From assembly GCA_016711325.1 (NCBI GenBank), contig JADJTH010000008.1:186001-250000 (forward strand): 64,000 bases of DNA, read 5' to 3'. Below the pieces are notes generated by a model. It saw only the letters and a list, made by a program, of their open reading frames with translations, ran no database searches and was not told where the DNA came from. Position numbers and translations under genes: made by a program. Position 1 is the first letter of the stretch; every line of letters starts with the position of its first letter. The stretch is from Nigerium sp. (lineage in GTDB: Bacteria > Actinomycetota > Actinomycetes > Propionibacteriales > Propionibacteriaceae). Of the stretch, positions 9,335 through 18,695 are shown piece by piece.

Positions 9335-9470
9335 TTGCGTAGTTCGGCGGGGTCTCTCCGATTTTGTCGGTGCGGCCGTCCATGATGTGGCGCATCAAGC
9401 TCCTGCCTTGCTGAGGCTCCGGCCGACCTTGCAGCGTCGGGTGCTCGCTAGTCGCACGGGGTGGCCGAGC

Positions 9471-9524
9471 TTGACGCTACAGTTTCTAGTCATCGTAGAG
9501 CCCTACGATCATTGCCTGAGGAGG
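9471..9524 (+). promoter_or_regulatory. Candidate cas promoter with overlapping palindrome and RBS
   Basis: TTGACG at 9471-9476 is a plausible -35 box. A 7-bp perfect palindrome, ATCGTAG (9492-9498) and CTACGAT (9503-9509), covers the expected -10 position and could be an operator. GAGGAGG at 9518-9524 is a strong Shine-Dalgarno five bases before the csb1 ATG. No exact -10 box is visible. Confidence 0.4.
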
Positions 9525-9528
9525 CCAC

Positions 9529-10755
9529 ATGCCCGACCATCGTTCGATCCAGCTGACCTTGGAGGACCTGAAGGCGGCCTGTTCGCCTGGTGGGGCGAGT
9601 GTCCTCACCTCGGTTTGCCACCTGGCGCCCGCGGTCGGCCCGCATGGCACGGTGGCGCCTGCCAAGTACTCCGAGGGCAGGGGGCGCGACGCCAAGGCGG
9701 TCTATGCCTATACGCGGATGGTTACGGACGGACAACTGGCCACCGCAGTGTTCCTGTCCTCCAAGCAGGACCAGGCCCACCGCCGGCAAACGGCTCTGGC
9801 GTCGGCGATGGATGACGATACCCATCCAGCGCATGAAGTCATGCGGCGTGTGCCCAGGATCGTGTTGCGCTACGCGGGATCGGAGGTGGGGTACACCGAC
9901 CTCGACCTCCCTCACCGCTTCACCGACGGCCATCTGCGCGCCGGAACGCATCGGGGGGCGCCGATGACCGAAAACGACGCCTATCGCGCCGCCCGCAACG
10001 CGACTCCGCGGGACATGACCCCGTTGTTCAACCTCTCGCCGATCTCGGTTGCCCACGGTGCCTGGGATTCCACCCGCAAGTCGAATCAGGTTCGTCTGTC
10101 GTCCGCCATGGTGAGCGAGATCGTCGGAGTCCTCGCCGATCAGGGGCCGGATGCGATGAAGCCCCTACCTCGGGGTGCCGCTCGCGTGGATCCGGTTGCG
10201 GCGAGCATCCAGCTTGGCAAGGCAGACCTCAAGAAGATCGCCGACCGACAGAAGGACGAGATCAGCGCGAAGCTCTACAAGTCGGTGACAGGCGCCAATG
10301 GCAGGCCGTCACATATCGGCCTGGGCAACATCCCTCCGTCGCTGAACACCATCGGCACGGTCGCCTGCTCGGAGATCATTCGGAGCACCGTACTCAGCTT
10401 CGCGATGCTGCGCCAGCTACGTTTCGGCGGCAGCGCTGAGCAGGATGTTGCGTTCCGTGCCGTCTTGGCGGCCCTAACGCTCCTCGGCATGGCGCTTTCG
10501 GATGACGAACTCCATCTCCGTGCCAACTGTCACCTCGTCGAGTGTGATGAGCCTCAGGTCAAGCTCGACGGTCGGTACGGTCGGTCGACGCAACTGGCGC
10601 CAATCACTGCCGATCTTGCCGTCGACCTACTGGCGCAGGCCTATACCCACGCGGCCGAGGTGGGTGACTTCGTGTGGGATGGACAAGTCTTCGAGGTCGA
10701 CGGTGACCCGATGATCCTCGCGAACTCCAGCGCCGATGATCCGGAGGACTCCTGA
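9529..10755 (+). CDS. csb1: Type I-G (I-U) CRISPR backbone protein Csb1/Cas7
   Basis: A 408-residue protein expected to form the repeated backbone of the type I-G Cascade complex that coats crRNA. Family features include the N-terminal region with VGPHGTVAPAKY, the central LSSKQDQAHRRQTA, and FNLSPISVAHGAWDSTRKSN. The frame is intact. It is the first gene of the operon and has the strongest RBS. The stop lies one base before the csb2 start, so translation is probably coupled. Assignment rests on these motifs plus position in a complete I-G gene set. Confidence 0.9.
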   Translation: MPDHRSIQLTLEDLKAACSPGGASVLTSVCHLAPAVGPHGTVAPAKYSEGRGRDAKAVYAYTRMVTDGQLATAVFLSSKQDQAHRRQTALASAMDDDTHPAHEVMRRVPRIVLRYAGSEVGYTDLDLPHRFTDGHLRAGTHRGAPMTENDAYRAARNATPRDMTPLFNLSPISVAHGAWDSTRKSNQVRLSSAMVSEIVGVLADQGPDAMKPLPRGAARVDPVAASIQLGKADLKKIADRQKDEISAKLYKSVTGANGRPSHIGLGNIPPSLNTIGTVACSEIIRSTVLSFAMLRQLRFGGSAEQDVAFRAVLAALTLLGMALSDDELHLRANCHLVECDEPQVKLDGRYGRSTQLAPITADLAVDLLAQAYTHAAEVGDFVWDGQVFEVDGDPMILANSSADDPEDS

Positions 10756-10756
10756 C

Positions 10757-12321
10757 ATGGGCTTCAGCCTCTCGGTCCGATGGCCCCTGGGGCGCTACCT
10801 GGGGCACCGAGTAGATGGCACGGTCGAGTCGTTGCCGACGTTCGGAAGGATGTACAGCGGGCTGGTGCGTGCCGCATCGGTGGGCACCTGCGGTGCGTCC
10901 GACGGTGAAGGTGCGCCTGGATTCCCGGCCATGACAGAGGCCTCGGTGTCCGCACTGCGCTGGCTCGAGGAACATCCGCCACACGGCATGATCCGGCCGA
11001 CATACCCGCAAGTCCAGCGCCCGCCGGCATCCGACCAGATCATCGCCTACCGCAGGGAAGGCGTCTTCGACAAGAAGATCTCTTTCGGGGGGCGGGTGAC
11101 TGCTCGGGTCTTCGCCGAAGGAACAGCGGTAACACGACCCGTGTCATGGGTCTGGTCGGAGTCGCCGCCGGTCGAGGTGCTGAACCAGCTCGACGCGCTC
11201 TGTGCGGACGTGGGGTCAGTCGGTGAGGCAGAGAGTGTCGCCGTGCTCGAGGTGCACCGGGACGTGGAACCGGAGGCATGTACCCACTTGCTCGAGCGGG
11301 CGAGCTTCTTCGATGATCGCGGAGAGTCGGTGGATGTGCCCGAGGGAGGACGTTTGGACGTGCTTGAGGCTCAGTTCCGCGCGGCCAACCCCAAGACGCT
11401 GCCGTCCTCTTCGTTTGACCGTCACCGGTTTGGTGATGCCGGTCTTCCCCGCTCGCCAAAGCCTTCGCGTGATGGTCTTGCGGCCCGGCTACTCGTGCCG
11501 GTCGGTGCCGTCGATGCAACCGTCCCGTGGGCTACTGCTGTCGTGATTCCGGTCCTGCAGGGTCCGATCGTGGGGCCAGAAGGACGAGTCCGCGTCGCCA
11601 GCGACCTTCACCGCGCGCTCGTTGCGATGATCGGTCAAGAGTGCTCACCCGTCGTCACCGGGCACTACGCCGAGGGCCTGGCCCGTCCGGCGAACCGGGT
11701 TGCATTGCACTACTTGCCCTCAGGTGCGCCGCTCGCGGCAGGGGACGGTACGGCGGCGCATCTGATCGCACTGATCCCCGAGGTATCTCGGGCGACGACG
11801 TTGATGCCATCCTCGGCGGGTTCGCGCGTATCAAGACGCTCCGGACGGCGCTAGGCGCCTTCGCATTGGGCAGCATGCAACTTCCCGACGGGCACGAGTT
11901 CTGGGCGCCGCCGCCAACGGGGACCCGCCGCGAGTGGAGGACCGATCCGGTGGTCATCCCGGAACGTCAGGGCAGTGCTCCCACCCGTAGGGAGCTTCTC
12001 GCCCTGACCGCTGCATGGGCGCTCGGCAACGTCATGCGTGGGCTCGATGGGCAGGCAGGCGATCGAGACCCGGCGCGTAGGCTCGCCTGGCTACGCCGTC
12101 GGGGTGGTGATGTCCTCGAAGCGGAGTCCTACGTGACGCCGCAGCCAGCCCGGTTCGTCCACCGGACTAGCCGGTTGATGCCGGTGATGCCTTACGTCGC
12201 GCGACTGGATCTAGGTGACCTCGTGCCCCCTCGTGCTGTCCTCGCCATCGGGCAGTCGAGGCATCTAGGCGGCGGGCTGCTCGTGCCCGTCGATCGACGA
12301 ATCAGCGGGGAGGTCCGGTGA
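10757..12321 (+). CDS. csb2: Type I-G protein Csb2 (Cas5-Cas6 fusion), frameshifted in this sequence
   Basis: In type I-G systems this protein combines the Cas5-like 5'-handle-binding role with the Cas6-like nuclease that cuts pre-crRNA. The frame runs from ATG 10757 to about 11790, then continues in the -1 frame to the TGA at 12319-12321. Adding one base in the CGGG run near 11788-11792 joins the halves into a 521-residue protein and restores a helical segment ending ...GDDVDAILGGF. The C-terminal half keeps the expected LGDLVPP...GQSRHLGGGLL region. Its stop overlaps the cas3 GTG. Given similar indels in essential genes nearby, a sequence error is more likely than a pseudogene. Confidence 0.8.
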
Positions 12322-15086
12322 GCGTGTTGACGATCGACGCCTTCGAGGCGTTTTTTGCCGAGCTGAATGGTGACAACGAGCCGTATCCTTGGCAGAGTCG
12401 ATTGGTTCGTGACATGGCGGTCGGCGATTGGCCAGACCAAGTCGTCGCCCCGACCGGGGCCGGTAAGAGTGCACTCGTCGAGATGCTCGTCTTCCTCCGC
12501 GCGCTCGCGGTGGCCGAAGGGCGTTCGTTCCCACGTCGGTTCGTCCTGACCGTGGGACGAAGAGCGCTCGTTGACTCGCAGGCGAGCCATGGCACCGAGG
12601 TGGCGCAGCAACTGGCCAACGCCACCGGCGGCGTGCTCGCCGTCGTGCGCCAGCACTTGCTGGAAGATGGGACCGATCCGGTGCGCGTGACGATCATGCG
12701 GGGCGGTATCGCTCTCGATAGCGAGTGGCTCGATGATCCCGTTGGCTGCCAGCTCATATTTGCCACGCCCGACCTGCTGGGGAGCCGGCTGCTGTTTCGC
12801 GGTTACCTCGCCAGCACGCTCGCCAGGCCGAGGCATGCGGGACTCCTGGCCTACGACACGGTGGCAGTGGTGGATGAGGCGCATCTGAATCGGCAACTCG
12901 TCCGCACCCTGCGGCGAGTCGGAGAACTCGCCGCACGGTCGCCACTGTGCGACGCGCTTCCGCCACTGTGCGTCATCGAGACGACAGCAACCCCTGCTGC
13001 GAAGACGCTGCGGCATTTCGTCGTGGATGACTCCGAGGGTGACGAGCGGCTCGAGCGTCGGCTTACGGCGTGCAAGGTGTTGGACGTTCAGTGGTTGCCG
13101 GAGTGGCCTGCTCCGCGTGCCGGCAAGTCGCGTACGGACTTCTGCGTACGTCTCGCCGATGCGGCACAGGAGATGAGATCCGAGGCAGACGGAACCGTTG
13201 GTGTCATTCTGAACCGGGTCAAGGACGCGGTCGATGTGGCAGGTGAGCTTGAGCGGCGGGGTTTATGTGTGGAGGTCCTGGTCGGTCCGATGCGTCCCTA
13301 TGAGCGGATGCAGCTCGAGGATGAGCGCCCGGGCTTACTCACTCCCAGTGGCAACGCTGACGTCGATGTGCTCGTGGCCACGCAGACGGTCGAAGTGGGA
13401 GTCGACCTCGACCTCCACGGGCTTGTCACGGAGGCGGCGCCGGGAACAGCGCTCGGCCAACGGTTTGGACGCGTCAACAGACGTGGAGGGTACGACTGCG
13501 CACCGATTGTCGTGTTCGGCCCGGAAGGCGAGCGACCGCCGAACAACCCCAAGGCGTACCTGCCGTACGAGGTGGACGACATCGGGGCGTCCATGGCCTG
13601 GCTTCGGACAATCGGCAACGGTGGCGATCTTTCACCACAGGCGCTGTCCGTAAACGCGGCGCCATCTGCCAGTTTGCCGAGGCTCCTGTTGTCGCGGCTT
13701 GAGCCCGCCGAAGCCGCTCTTCTATCACGCACGAGCGAGGAGTTGTCCGCCGACCCCGAGCTCGACCTTTGGCTGCGCGACGACCTTGACCCGGCGCGCC
13801 CGGAGATCTCCGTCATCGGGCGATGCCTGCCGATCGACCCGGCCAGCGCTCGCGAGTTGCTGAGGCACACCCCGCCTCAGCCTCATGAGCTCTATCCCGC
13901 GGGAATCGGCGACACGCGTGAGTTGCTCGGACGGCTCACAGCGGCTGATGCCGAGGCCAGGGCATTCCTCTGGCGGGCTGGGCAACTCCTCGAAATGAGT
14001 ACGGCTGCCGGGGCCGCTGCGACTGTTAGGCCCGGCGACATCCTCGTGCTAAAGGCCGACGTGAAGGCGGCTTTCAAGGGAGTGTTCGTAGGAGCGGATC
14101 TGTCGGCAAGAAGTGAGGGCGCGACGGCGCTCGGCGACGTGCGGAGTTGGGGGTCGATGGCTGACAGCACGATGGGCTCGTCGACGTTCACCGCCGTCAT
14201 CAGTGATGACATGCGGCACGCTGTGGGGGAGATAGCTGGCCTGGGTCCGGATCGCGTCCGTCTGTTGGCGGCGCTCCCCGCAGCGCTCCGTGAGGCTGTG
14301 GATCAACAGGAGGACGGGGCCAATCTGACCGTCGATGAGGTGGCGGACGCACTGCCTGCCGATCTCTCGAAGGGATGGCGGGCATTGTTTGAATGCGACG
14401 ACGAGGACACGCCAGCCACCTGGATCCTGCCGGCAGCGCCCGACGCCGATGACGCATACCCGTGGCTCGTTGTGACGCGGGATCGCCTCAGCCGTCTGCC
14501 GTCCGACTTGATGCAGGAACAATCGCCGGGCGAGGTAGTCAAGCTGTCCGCCCACCAACATGATGTCGGTAATCGGGCCGAGCGCCTTGCGAGCATGCTC
14601 GGGTTGCCTGTCATCATCACGGCCGCTCTCGGCGCTGCCGGCCGCCACCACGACGATGGGAAGGTAGCCAGAGAATGGCAGCTGGAGCGGGGGATGAGAT
14701 CGGTCGAACCACTCGCCAAGAGTTCAAAGCGGACCGGCTCTTCTCGAAGGCGCCGACCTGTCACCGGGCTTCCTGTGGGGTGGCGCCACGAGCAACTGTC
14801 CGTCGCGCTGGCCTGGGATGCGTTGCCACACGAGCTTCGCCCCTTGACCTCGCGGCTTATCGGCACGTCGCACGGTCACGGACGAATGGCCTTTCCGCAC
14901 GGAAGTACTGACCTGGTCCGTGCGGACCAGGCACATGTGCGGCGGTTGGCTCGAGAGCTATTCGACCTCGGCGGCTGGGATGAGCTGATCGATCGGACAG
15001 ACCGACACTGGGGCGTGTGGGGTGCCGCCTACCTCGAAGCGGTACTTCGCGCCGCTGACGTTCAAGTTTCGAAGGAGGGGCACTGA
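12318..15086 (+). CDS. cas3: Cas3 helicase-nuclease, type I-G architecture
   Basis: A 922-residue single-strand DNA translocase and nuclease recruited to degrade targets recognised by Cascade. Walker A APTGAGKS is at residues 44-51, DEAH at about 186-189, and helicase motif VI QRFGRVNRRG near 381-390. The metal-binding HD-nuclease motif HHDDGK lies near residue 778. Having HD after the helicase is the arrangement typical of I-U/I-G Cas3, unlike other type I subtypes. GTG start at 12318 overlaps the csb2 stop; the stop overlaps the csb3 ATG region. The frame is intact, so interference capacity is preserved at this gene. Confidence 0.93.
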   Translation: MSVLTIDAFEAFFAELNGDNEPYPWQSRLVRDMAVGDWPDQVVAPTGAGKSALVEMLVFLRALAVAEGRSFPRRFVLTVGRRALVDSQASHGTEVAQQLANATGGVLAVVRQHLLEDGTDPVRVTIMRGGIALDSEWLDDPVGCQLIFATPDLLGSRLLFRGYLASTLARPRHAGLLAYDTVAVVDEAHLNRQLVRTLRRVGELAARSPLCDALPPLCVIETTATPAAKTLRHFVVDDSEGDERLERRLTACKVLDVQWLPEWPAPRAGKSRTDFCVRLADAAQEMRSEADGTVGVILNRVKDAVDVAGELERRGLCVEVLVGPMRPYERMQLEDERPGLLTPSGNADVDVLVATQTVEVGVDLDLHGLVTEAAPGTALGQRFGRVNRRGGYDCAPIVVFGPEGERPPNNPKAYLPYEVDDIGASMAWLRTIGNGGDLSPQALSVNAAPSASLPRLLLSRLEPAEAALLSRTSEELSADPELDLWLRDDLDPARPEISVIGRCLPIDPASARELLRHTPPQPHELYPAGIGDTRELLGRLTAADAEARAFLWRAGQLLEMSTAAGAAATVRPGDILVLKADVKAAFKGVFVGADLSARSEGATALGDVRSWGSMADSTMGSSTFTAVISDDMRHAVGEIAGLGPDRVRLLAALPAALREAVDQQEDGANLTVDEVADALPADLSKGWRALFECDDEDTPATWILPAAPDADDAYPWLVVTRDRLSRLPSDLMQEQSPGEVVKLSAHQHDVGNRAERLASMLGLPVIITAALGAAGRHHDDGKVAREWQLERGMRSVEPLAKSSKRTGSSRRRRPVTGLPVGWRHEQLSVALAWDALPHELRPLTSRLIGTSHGHGRMAFPHGSTDLVRADQAHVRRLARELFDLGGWDELIDRTDRHWGVWGAAYLEAVLRAADVQVSKEGH

Positions 15087-16164
15087 TGAACCCGGAGACA
15101 CAACGGTTCGCCCTCGCCGGTGAGGTCACGGATCTCTTCAGCCACATGGCGCTATGGGGACTCGCGCGGATCTGCACTGACATGGGCGTCGCGGGCGTCC
15201 GTTGCTGGTGGACGGACGAACCCCGGCCCCGCGCCATGGTGTCGGTGGCGGAAGGCGACGAACTTGGCGTGGCGCGGGCCGTGCGGCAGCACGCATCGGT
15301 GCGAGCGGCGGATGGATCGTGGTTGCATCATAAGTTCGTGGTGATGGTGGACCCCGTCAAACGGAAGGAGAGCACGGTCGCCCTCCTGGCGCCGCGTACA
15401 GCGGTACCAGCGCGTGACGATCCCGGTTCCTGGCATCGGCTCGACGAAGCCAGCCAGGCGGCGCGTGATGGCCTGCCAGCCGACATCGACGCCGAACTTC
15501 TGCTTGGCTTGGGGTATCGGTCCTGGTGGGCCGTGGAGGCGAACGGTAGGGTCCGCGCCGACAAGGGCTGTTCGGCCTGGGAGATGCGCACGCGAAACCA
15601 GGGAACTGACTTCGTGGCAGACCGGCTTCTACCCTTGGCGTGTGACGTTGCGAAGTGGTCCGAGGACAAGATCTGGGCTGGTCTGTCGGGGAACGCCGTC
15701 GACGACTCGACTGGTGGGAACAAGGCTGATTCGCGGACGTCGACCGGCTTCCGCCTGCCCGGCCGGGTCGACTCCGCTCGAGCGTGGTGCGCGTTGTGGG
15801 CGCTCTCGCTGTTCCCTGTGCTGATCGACAGCCGGGACGGGAGCGTGTCCCCCGCTCATCTGCCCCTAGCCCCGAGCGGGGGGCGCGCCACCTCTTGCTG
15901 GTCCCGGTCATGACGGCCGGCACGTCGGTGGAACGAATGGCGATGCTGGTCCGCAGCAAAGCGCTGGTTGACGCAGCCGAGGGTGAGCGCCGCACTGTCC
16001 GTGGGGTTGATGACCAAGAGAAGCGCCTGCTGGCGAGGAAGTCGGCCAGGGCGCGCCTGCGCAGCCAGGGCGTGTTGGGCCTCATGCAGTTTCCTGTCAG
16101 GGTTGTCGGCAGCGCGAGCGCACCGGAGCGGCAGGCGCTGGCAGGGAGCTTCGTCCGAACATGA
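15086..16164 (+). CDS. csb3: Type I-G protein Csb3 (Cas8-like subunit), frameshifted in this sequence
   Basis: Expected to be the Cas8-like large subunit that recognises the PAM in the I-G Cascade. I identify it by position between cas3 and cas4-cas1 and by size; sequence motifs are weak. The frame from ATG 15086 breaks at a run of six G at 15878-15883. Adding one G joins ...LPLAPSGG to ARHLLLVPVMTAGTSVERM and gives 359 residues ending at 16164. The stop overlaps the cas4-cas1 ATG (ATGA). A homopolymer error is the simplest explanation; slippage at the G run in vivo is a less likely alternative. Confidence 0.75.
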
Positions 16165-17795
16165 ACGAGACGTCCGCGTCATGGGGACCAATGGCGCCAC
16201 TGGACAGCGAGTCGATCCCGATATCGCTGGTGGCGCATTACGTGTTCTGCCCACGCCGGGCGTGGTTGGAAGCCGTCGGGGAACGCCAAGGCTCCTCCTA
16301 TGCGATGGCGGTCGGCGACTCCGTCCATGATCGAGTCAACGACAGTTCGGAGACGGAGAAGGTCGTGCTGCGAGGCATGGTGGTGCAAAGCGTGCGGTAC
16401 GGCTACCACGGGCGCCTTGATGTGGCCGAGGTACTCGCAGACGAATCGTTGAAGATCGTCGAGTACAAAGCTACGCCGGTCAGAGGCCGGTCGGAGGTGA
16501 CCGAGCCGACGCGGAGGCAAGTCGCCTTGCAGTGGCGGGCGTTGGAGGAAATGGGCCGCACGGTGTGCGGTGCAGAGATCTACTTCGTCACTCAGAAGCG
16601 GCGGGTGGCGCTCGATCTGGATTCCCCGACGTTCGAAGCGGCGCTCGCCGATGTCGAGGCGACGCGTGCCGTCATTGAATCGCAAGCGGCGCCGGGCCCG
16701 CTTGAGGACGACCCACGTTGTTCTCGGTGCTCGCACGTCAGTCTGTGCCTGCCTGACGAGCGAAAGGAACGGAGGGCGTCCAGGCGGATTGCCGTTGCGG
16801 ATCCCGATGCTCAGGTGCTGCACTTGGCCACCTACGGCGCGCTCGCCTCGATCCGCGATGGCCGTATCCGGGTGCGCAAGGCAGGAGAGGAGATCTCCAG
16901 CATCCCCATCGAACGCGTTCACGCCGTGACCGTTCACGGCAACGTTGATCTGAGCAGTGGGCTCCTTCGTGAACTCATGTGGCGACGGGTTCCGGTTACG
17001 TGGTGCTCGAGCAGCGGCCGAGTCGTGGGATGGGCAACGTCGACAGAGTCGCCCAACGGTGCTGCGCGAGTACGACAACACGTCGCGTCAGCCGACGGAA
17101 GGCTCGATCTCGCCCGCGAGTTCGTCGCCGCCAAGATCCACAACCAGGCGACGCTGTTGCGCCGTCATGGAGACCGTCCTCACGATGTGCCACTGCTTCG
17201 TCGGCTCGTACGAGACACTCTCGATGCGTGGAGCCTGCCGGTGCTGTTCGGGATCGAAGGCGCCGCCGCCAGGCTCTACTTCACGGGTTTCACCACGATG
17301 TTGGAAGCCAAGGGGGAGTTGTTCGCGAGCGGGTTTCCCGGGCGAGTGGGGCGCGGCGCCACAGACCGGCTAAACGTCTGCCTGAACTACGTGTACGGGC
17401 TTCTCGTCGGTGACTGCCTACGTGGATTGGTGGCCTGCGGGCTTGATCCTCATGCCGGCTTCTTGCACAGCTCGCAGAGGAACAAGCCGGCGCTCGCGCT
17501 GGACCTCGTTGAGGAGTTCCGCGCGCCGGTAGGCGACTCGGTGGTGCTTGGTGCCATCAACAACGGTGAACTCCGCGCAGACGATTTCTGGGATGTCGGA
17601 GGCTCGATGAGGCTGAAGGATCCCGCTCGCCGGGCGTTGATCGCTGCCTACGAGCGTCGTGTTTCGACGGCGTTCAAGCATCCAGTGTTCGGATATCGTG
17701 TGACCTGGCGGCGGGCCGTGGAGGTGCAGGCGCGGATGATCCTTGGCGTGCTCGACGGCACCCAGCCCACGTATGTGGGGATACGGGTGCGATGA
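16161..17795 (+). CDS. cas4-cas1: Cas4-Cas1 fusion protein (spacer acquisition)
   Basis: A 544-residue fusion. Residues 1-~205 are Cas4: a RecB-type nuclease with an N-terminal cysteine in HYVFCPRRAW, GRLDVAEV and IVEYKAT metal-site motifs, and a C-terminal cysteine group (RCSRCSHVSLC) for an iron-sulfur cluster. Residues ~215-544 are Cas1 integrase, with FGIEGAAARLYF, LNYVYGLL, GLDPHAGFLH and LALDLVEEFR carrying the catalytic Glu, His and Asp. Cas4 trims pre-spacers and selects the PAM; Cas1 with Cas2 inserts them at the leader. The fusion is a hallmark of type I-G. It overlaps csb3 and cas2 by 4 bases each. Confidence 0.95.
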   Translation: MNETSASWGPMAPLDSESIPISLVAHYVFCPRRAWLEAVGERQGSSYAMAVGDSVHDRVNDSSETEKVVLRGMVVQSVRYGYHGRLDVAEVLADESLKIVEYKATPVRGRSEVTEPTRRQVALQWRALEEMGRTVCGAEIYFVTQKRRVALDLDSPTFEAALADVEATRAVIESQAAPGPLEDDPRCSRCSHVSLCLPDERKERRASRRIAVADPDAQVLHLATYGALASIRDGRIRVRKAGEEISSIPIERVHAVTVHGNVDLSSGLLRELMWRRVPVTWCSSSGRVVGWATSTESPNGAARVRQHVASADGRLDLAREFVAAKIHNQATLLRRHGDRPHDVPLLRRLVRDTLDAWSLPVLFGIEGAAARLYFTGFTTMLEAKGELFASGFPGRVGRGATDRLNVCLNYVYGLLVGDCLRGLVACGLDPHAGFLHSSQRNKPALALDLVEEFRAPVGDSVVLGAINNGELRADDFWDVGGSMRLKDPARRALIAAYERRVSTAFKHPVFGYRVTWRRAVEVQARMILGVLDGTQPTYVGIRVR

Positions 17796-18091
17796 GGAGC
17801 GACGCGCATCGGTATCTTGTCGCGTACGACGTTCCCTGTGACCGTCGTCGTACGCGCTTGGCCAAGGTCTTATCGGCCTACGGGGACAGGATCCAGTACT
17901 CGGTCTTCGTCGTGGACGCGGCCCGGTCGAAGCTCGTTCGGCTGCGTGACGAGGTGAGAGGTGTGATCGAGCAGGACGAGGATTCGGTTCTGCTGTGTGA
18001 TCTCGGTCTGCTGGCCGCGGTGGATGGCGGAATCTTCTCCATCATTGGTCGCGGTCGGCCGCTCACTGGCCTGGACGCCCTCATCGTCTGA
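17792..18091 (+). CDS. cas2: Cas2 endoribonuclease-fold adaptation protein
   Basis: A 99-residue ferredoxin-fold protein that bridges two Cas1 dimers in the spacer-integration complex. YLVAYDVPCDRRRTRLAKVL and RIQYSVFVVDA are the standard N-terminal beta strand with the conserved Asp and the second strand. ATG at 17792 overlaps the cas4-cas1 stop. It is the last gene of the operon, 201 bp before the first CRISPR repeat. Confidence 0.95.
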   Translation: MRSDAHRYLVAYDVPCDRRRTRLAKVLSAYGDRIQYSVFVVDAARSKLVRLRDEVRGVIEQDEDSVLLCDLGLLAAVDGGIFSIIGRGRPLTGLDALIV

Positions 18092-18292
18092 GAGTGCGCA
18101 TCGAGTAGCGGGCATCGCGAACCGTCCGGTGGTTGGATGGGGGAGCGCGGAGAGTTCGTCCTGTGAATCCGCTAGTCATGCGGTGTTTTGGTTGGTTGAC
18201 AACTCGATAGGGGACGCGCGGGGAAGTGACCGGGTCAGAGTTCGCGCAGACTTGGTGTATCCCCAGGCCAGGCCGCGGTAGTGTCGGGAGCT
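18092..18292 (+). promoter_or_regulatory. CRISPR leader
   Basis: 201 bp without a gene between cas2 and the first repeat. TTGACA at 18196-18201 is a consensus -35 box; no clear -10 follows at the usual spacing. Intact repeats adjoin this side while repeats at the other end are degenerate, so this is the leader end and the array is read on the plus strand. Confidence 0.7.
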
Positions 18293-18676
18293 GTTCCTGC
18301 TCTTCACGTAGCAGGACTTCGTTGAGGCACGGACCCACCCGACCGGGCACTGCCGGTTCCTGCTCTTCACGTAGCAGGACTTCGTTGAGGCCGATGCAAT
18401 CAGAAGCGGGGGGATCGGCCATGGAGCGGGTTCCTGCTCTTCACGTAGCAGGACTTCGTTGAGGCCTGTATCTGGGCTCGGAGGGCGTTGATGGCGAGGT
18501 TCCTGCTCTTCACGTAGCAGGACTTCGTTGAGGCGAGACAGGTGTCCTCACCCCGACGACGACCACGATGTTCCTGCTCTTCACGTAGCAGGACTTCGTT
18601 GAGGCGAGGTCGCCGTCGAGTTCTCGGACGTGTTCCGTGAGTTCCTGCTCTTCACGTAGCAGGACTTCGTTGAGGC
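18293..18676 (+). CRISPR. CRISPR array, leader-proximal segment (6 repeats)
   Basis: Six identical 36-nt repeats start at 18293, 18356, 18430, 18499, 18570 and 18641. Each begins GTTCCTGCTCTTCACGTAG and ends GACTTCGTTGAGGC; CCTGCT and AGCAGG can form the 6-bp hairpin a Cas6-type nuclease would cut. Spacers are 27, 38, 33, 35 and 35 nt. The sixth repeat is followed by 14 nt of a spacer, then the IS1380 insertion with its target duplication. Confidence 0.97.
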
Positions 18677-18695
18677 ATGGCACTGGTGTGCTCAG

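Larger units (their letters stand above)
9042..9528. other. 487-bp gap between host genes and the cas operon
   Basis: No convincing gene. It contains a loose hairpin at 9063-9102, a strong hairpin at 9305-9334, and near its end a -35-like TTGACG at 9471-9476, a palindrome at 9492-9509 and a strong ribosome-binding site at 9518-9524. Short open frames exist on both strands, but none has a recognisable product or consistent start signal. Confidence 0.5.

Noticed and set aside
9082..9398. Minus-strand open frames in the gap before the cas operon
   Set aside because: No RBS, no recognisable motifs, and overlapping alternatives in several frames.
11780..11800. Programmed -1 frameshift in csb2
   Set aside because: No slippery heptamer or downstream structure was seen, and similar breaks occur in unrelated essential genes, so sequence error is simpler.
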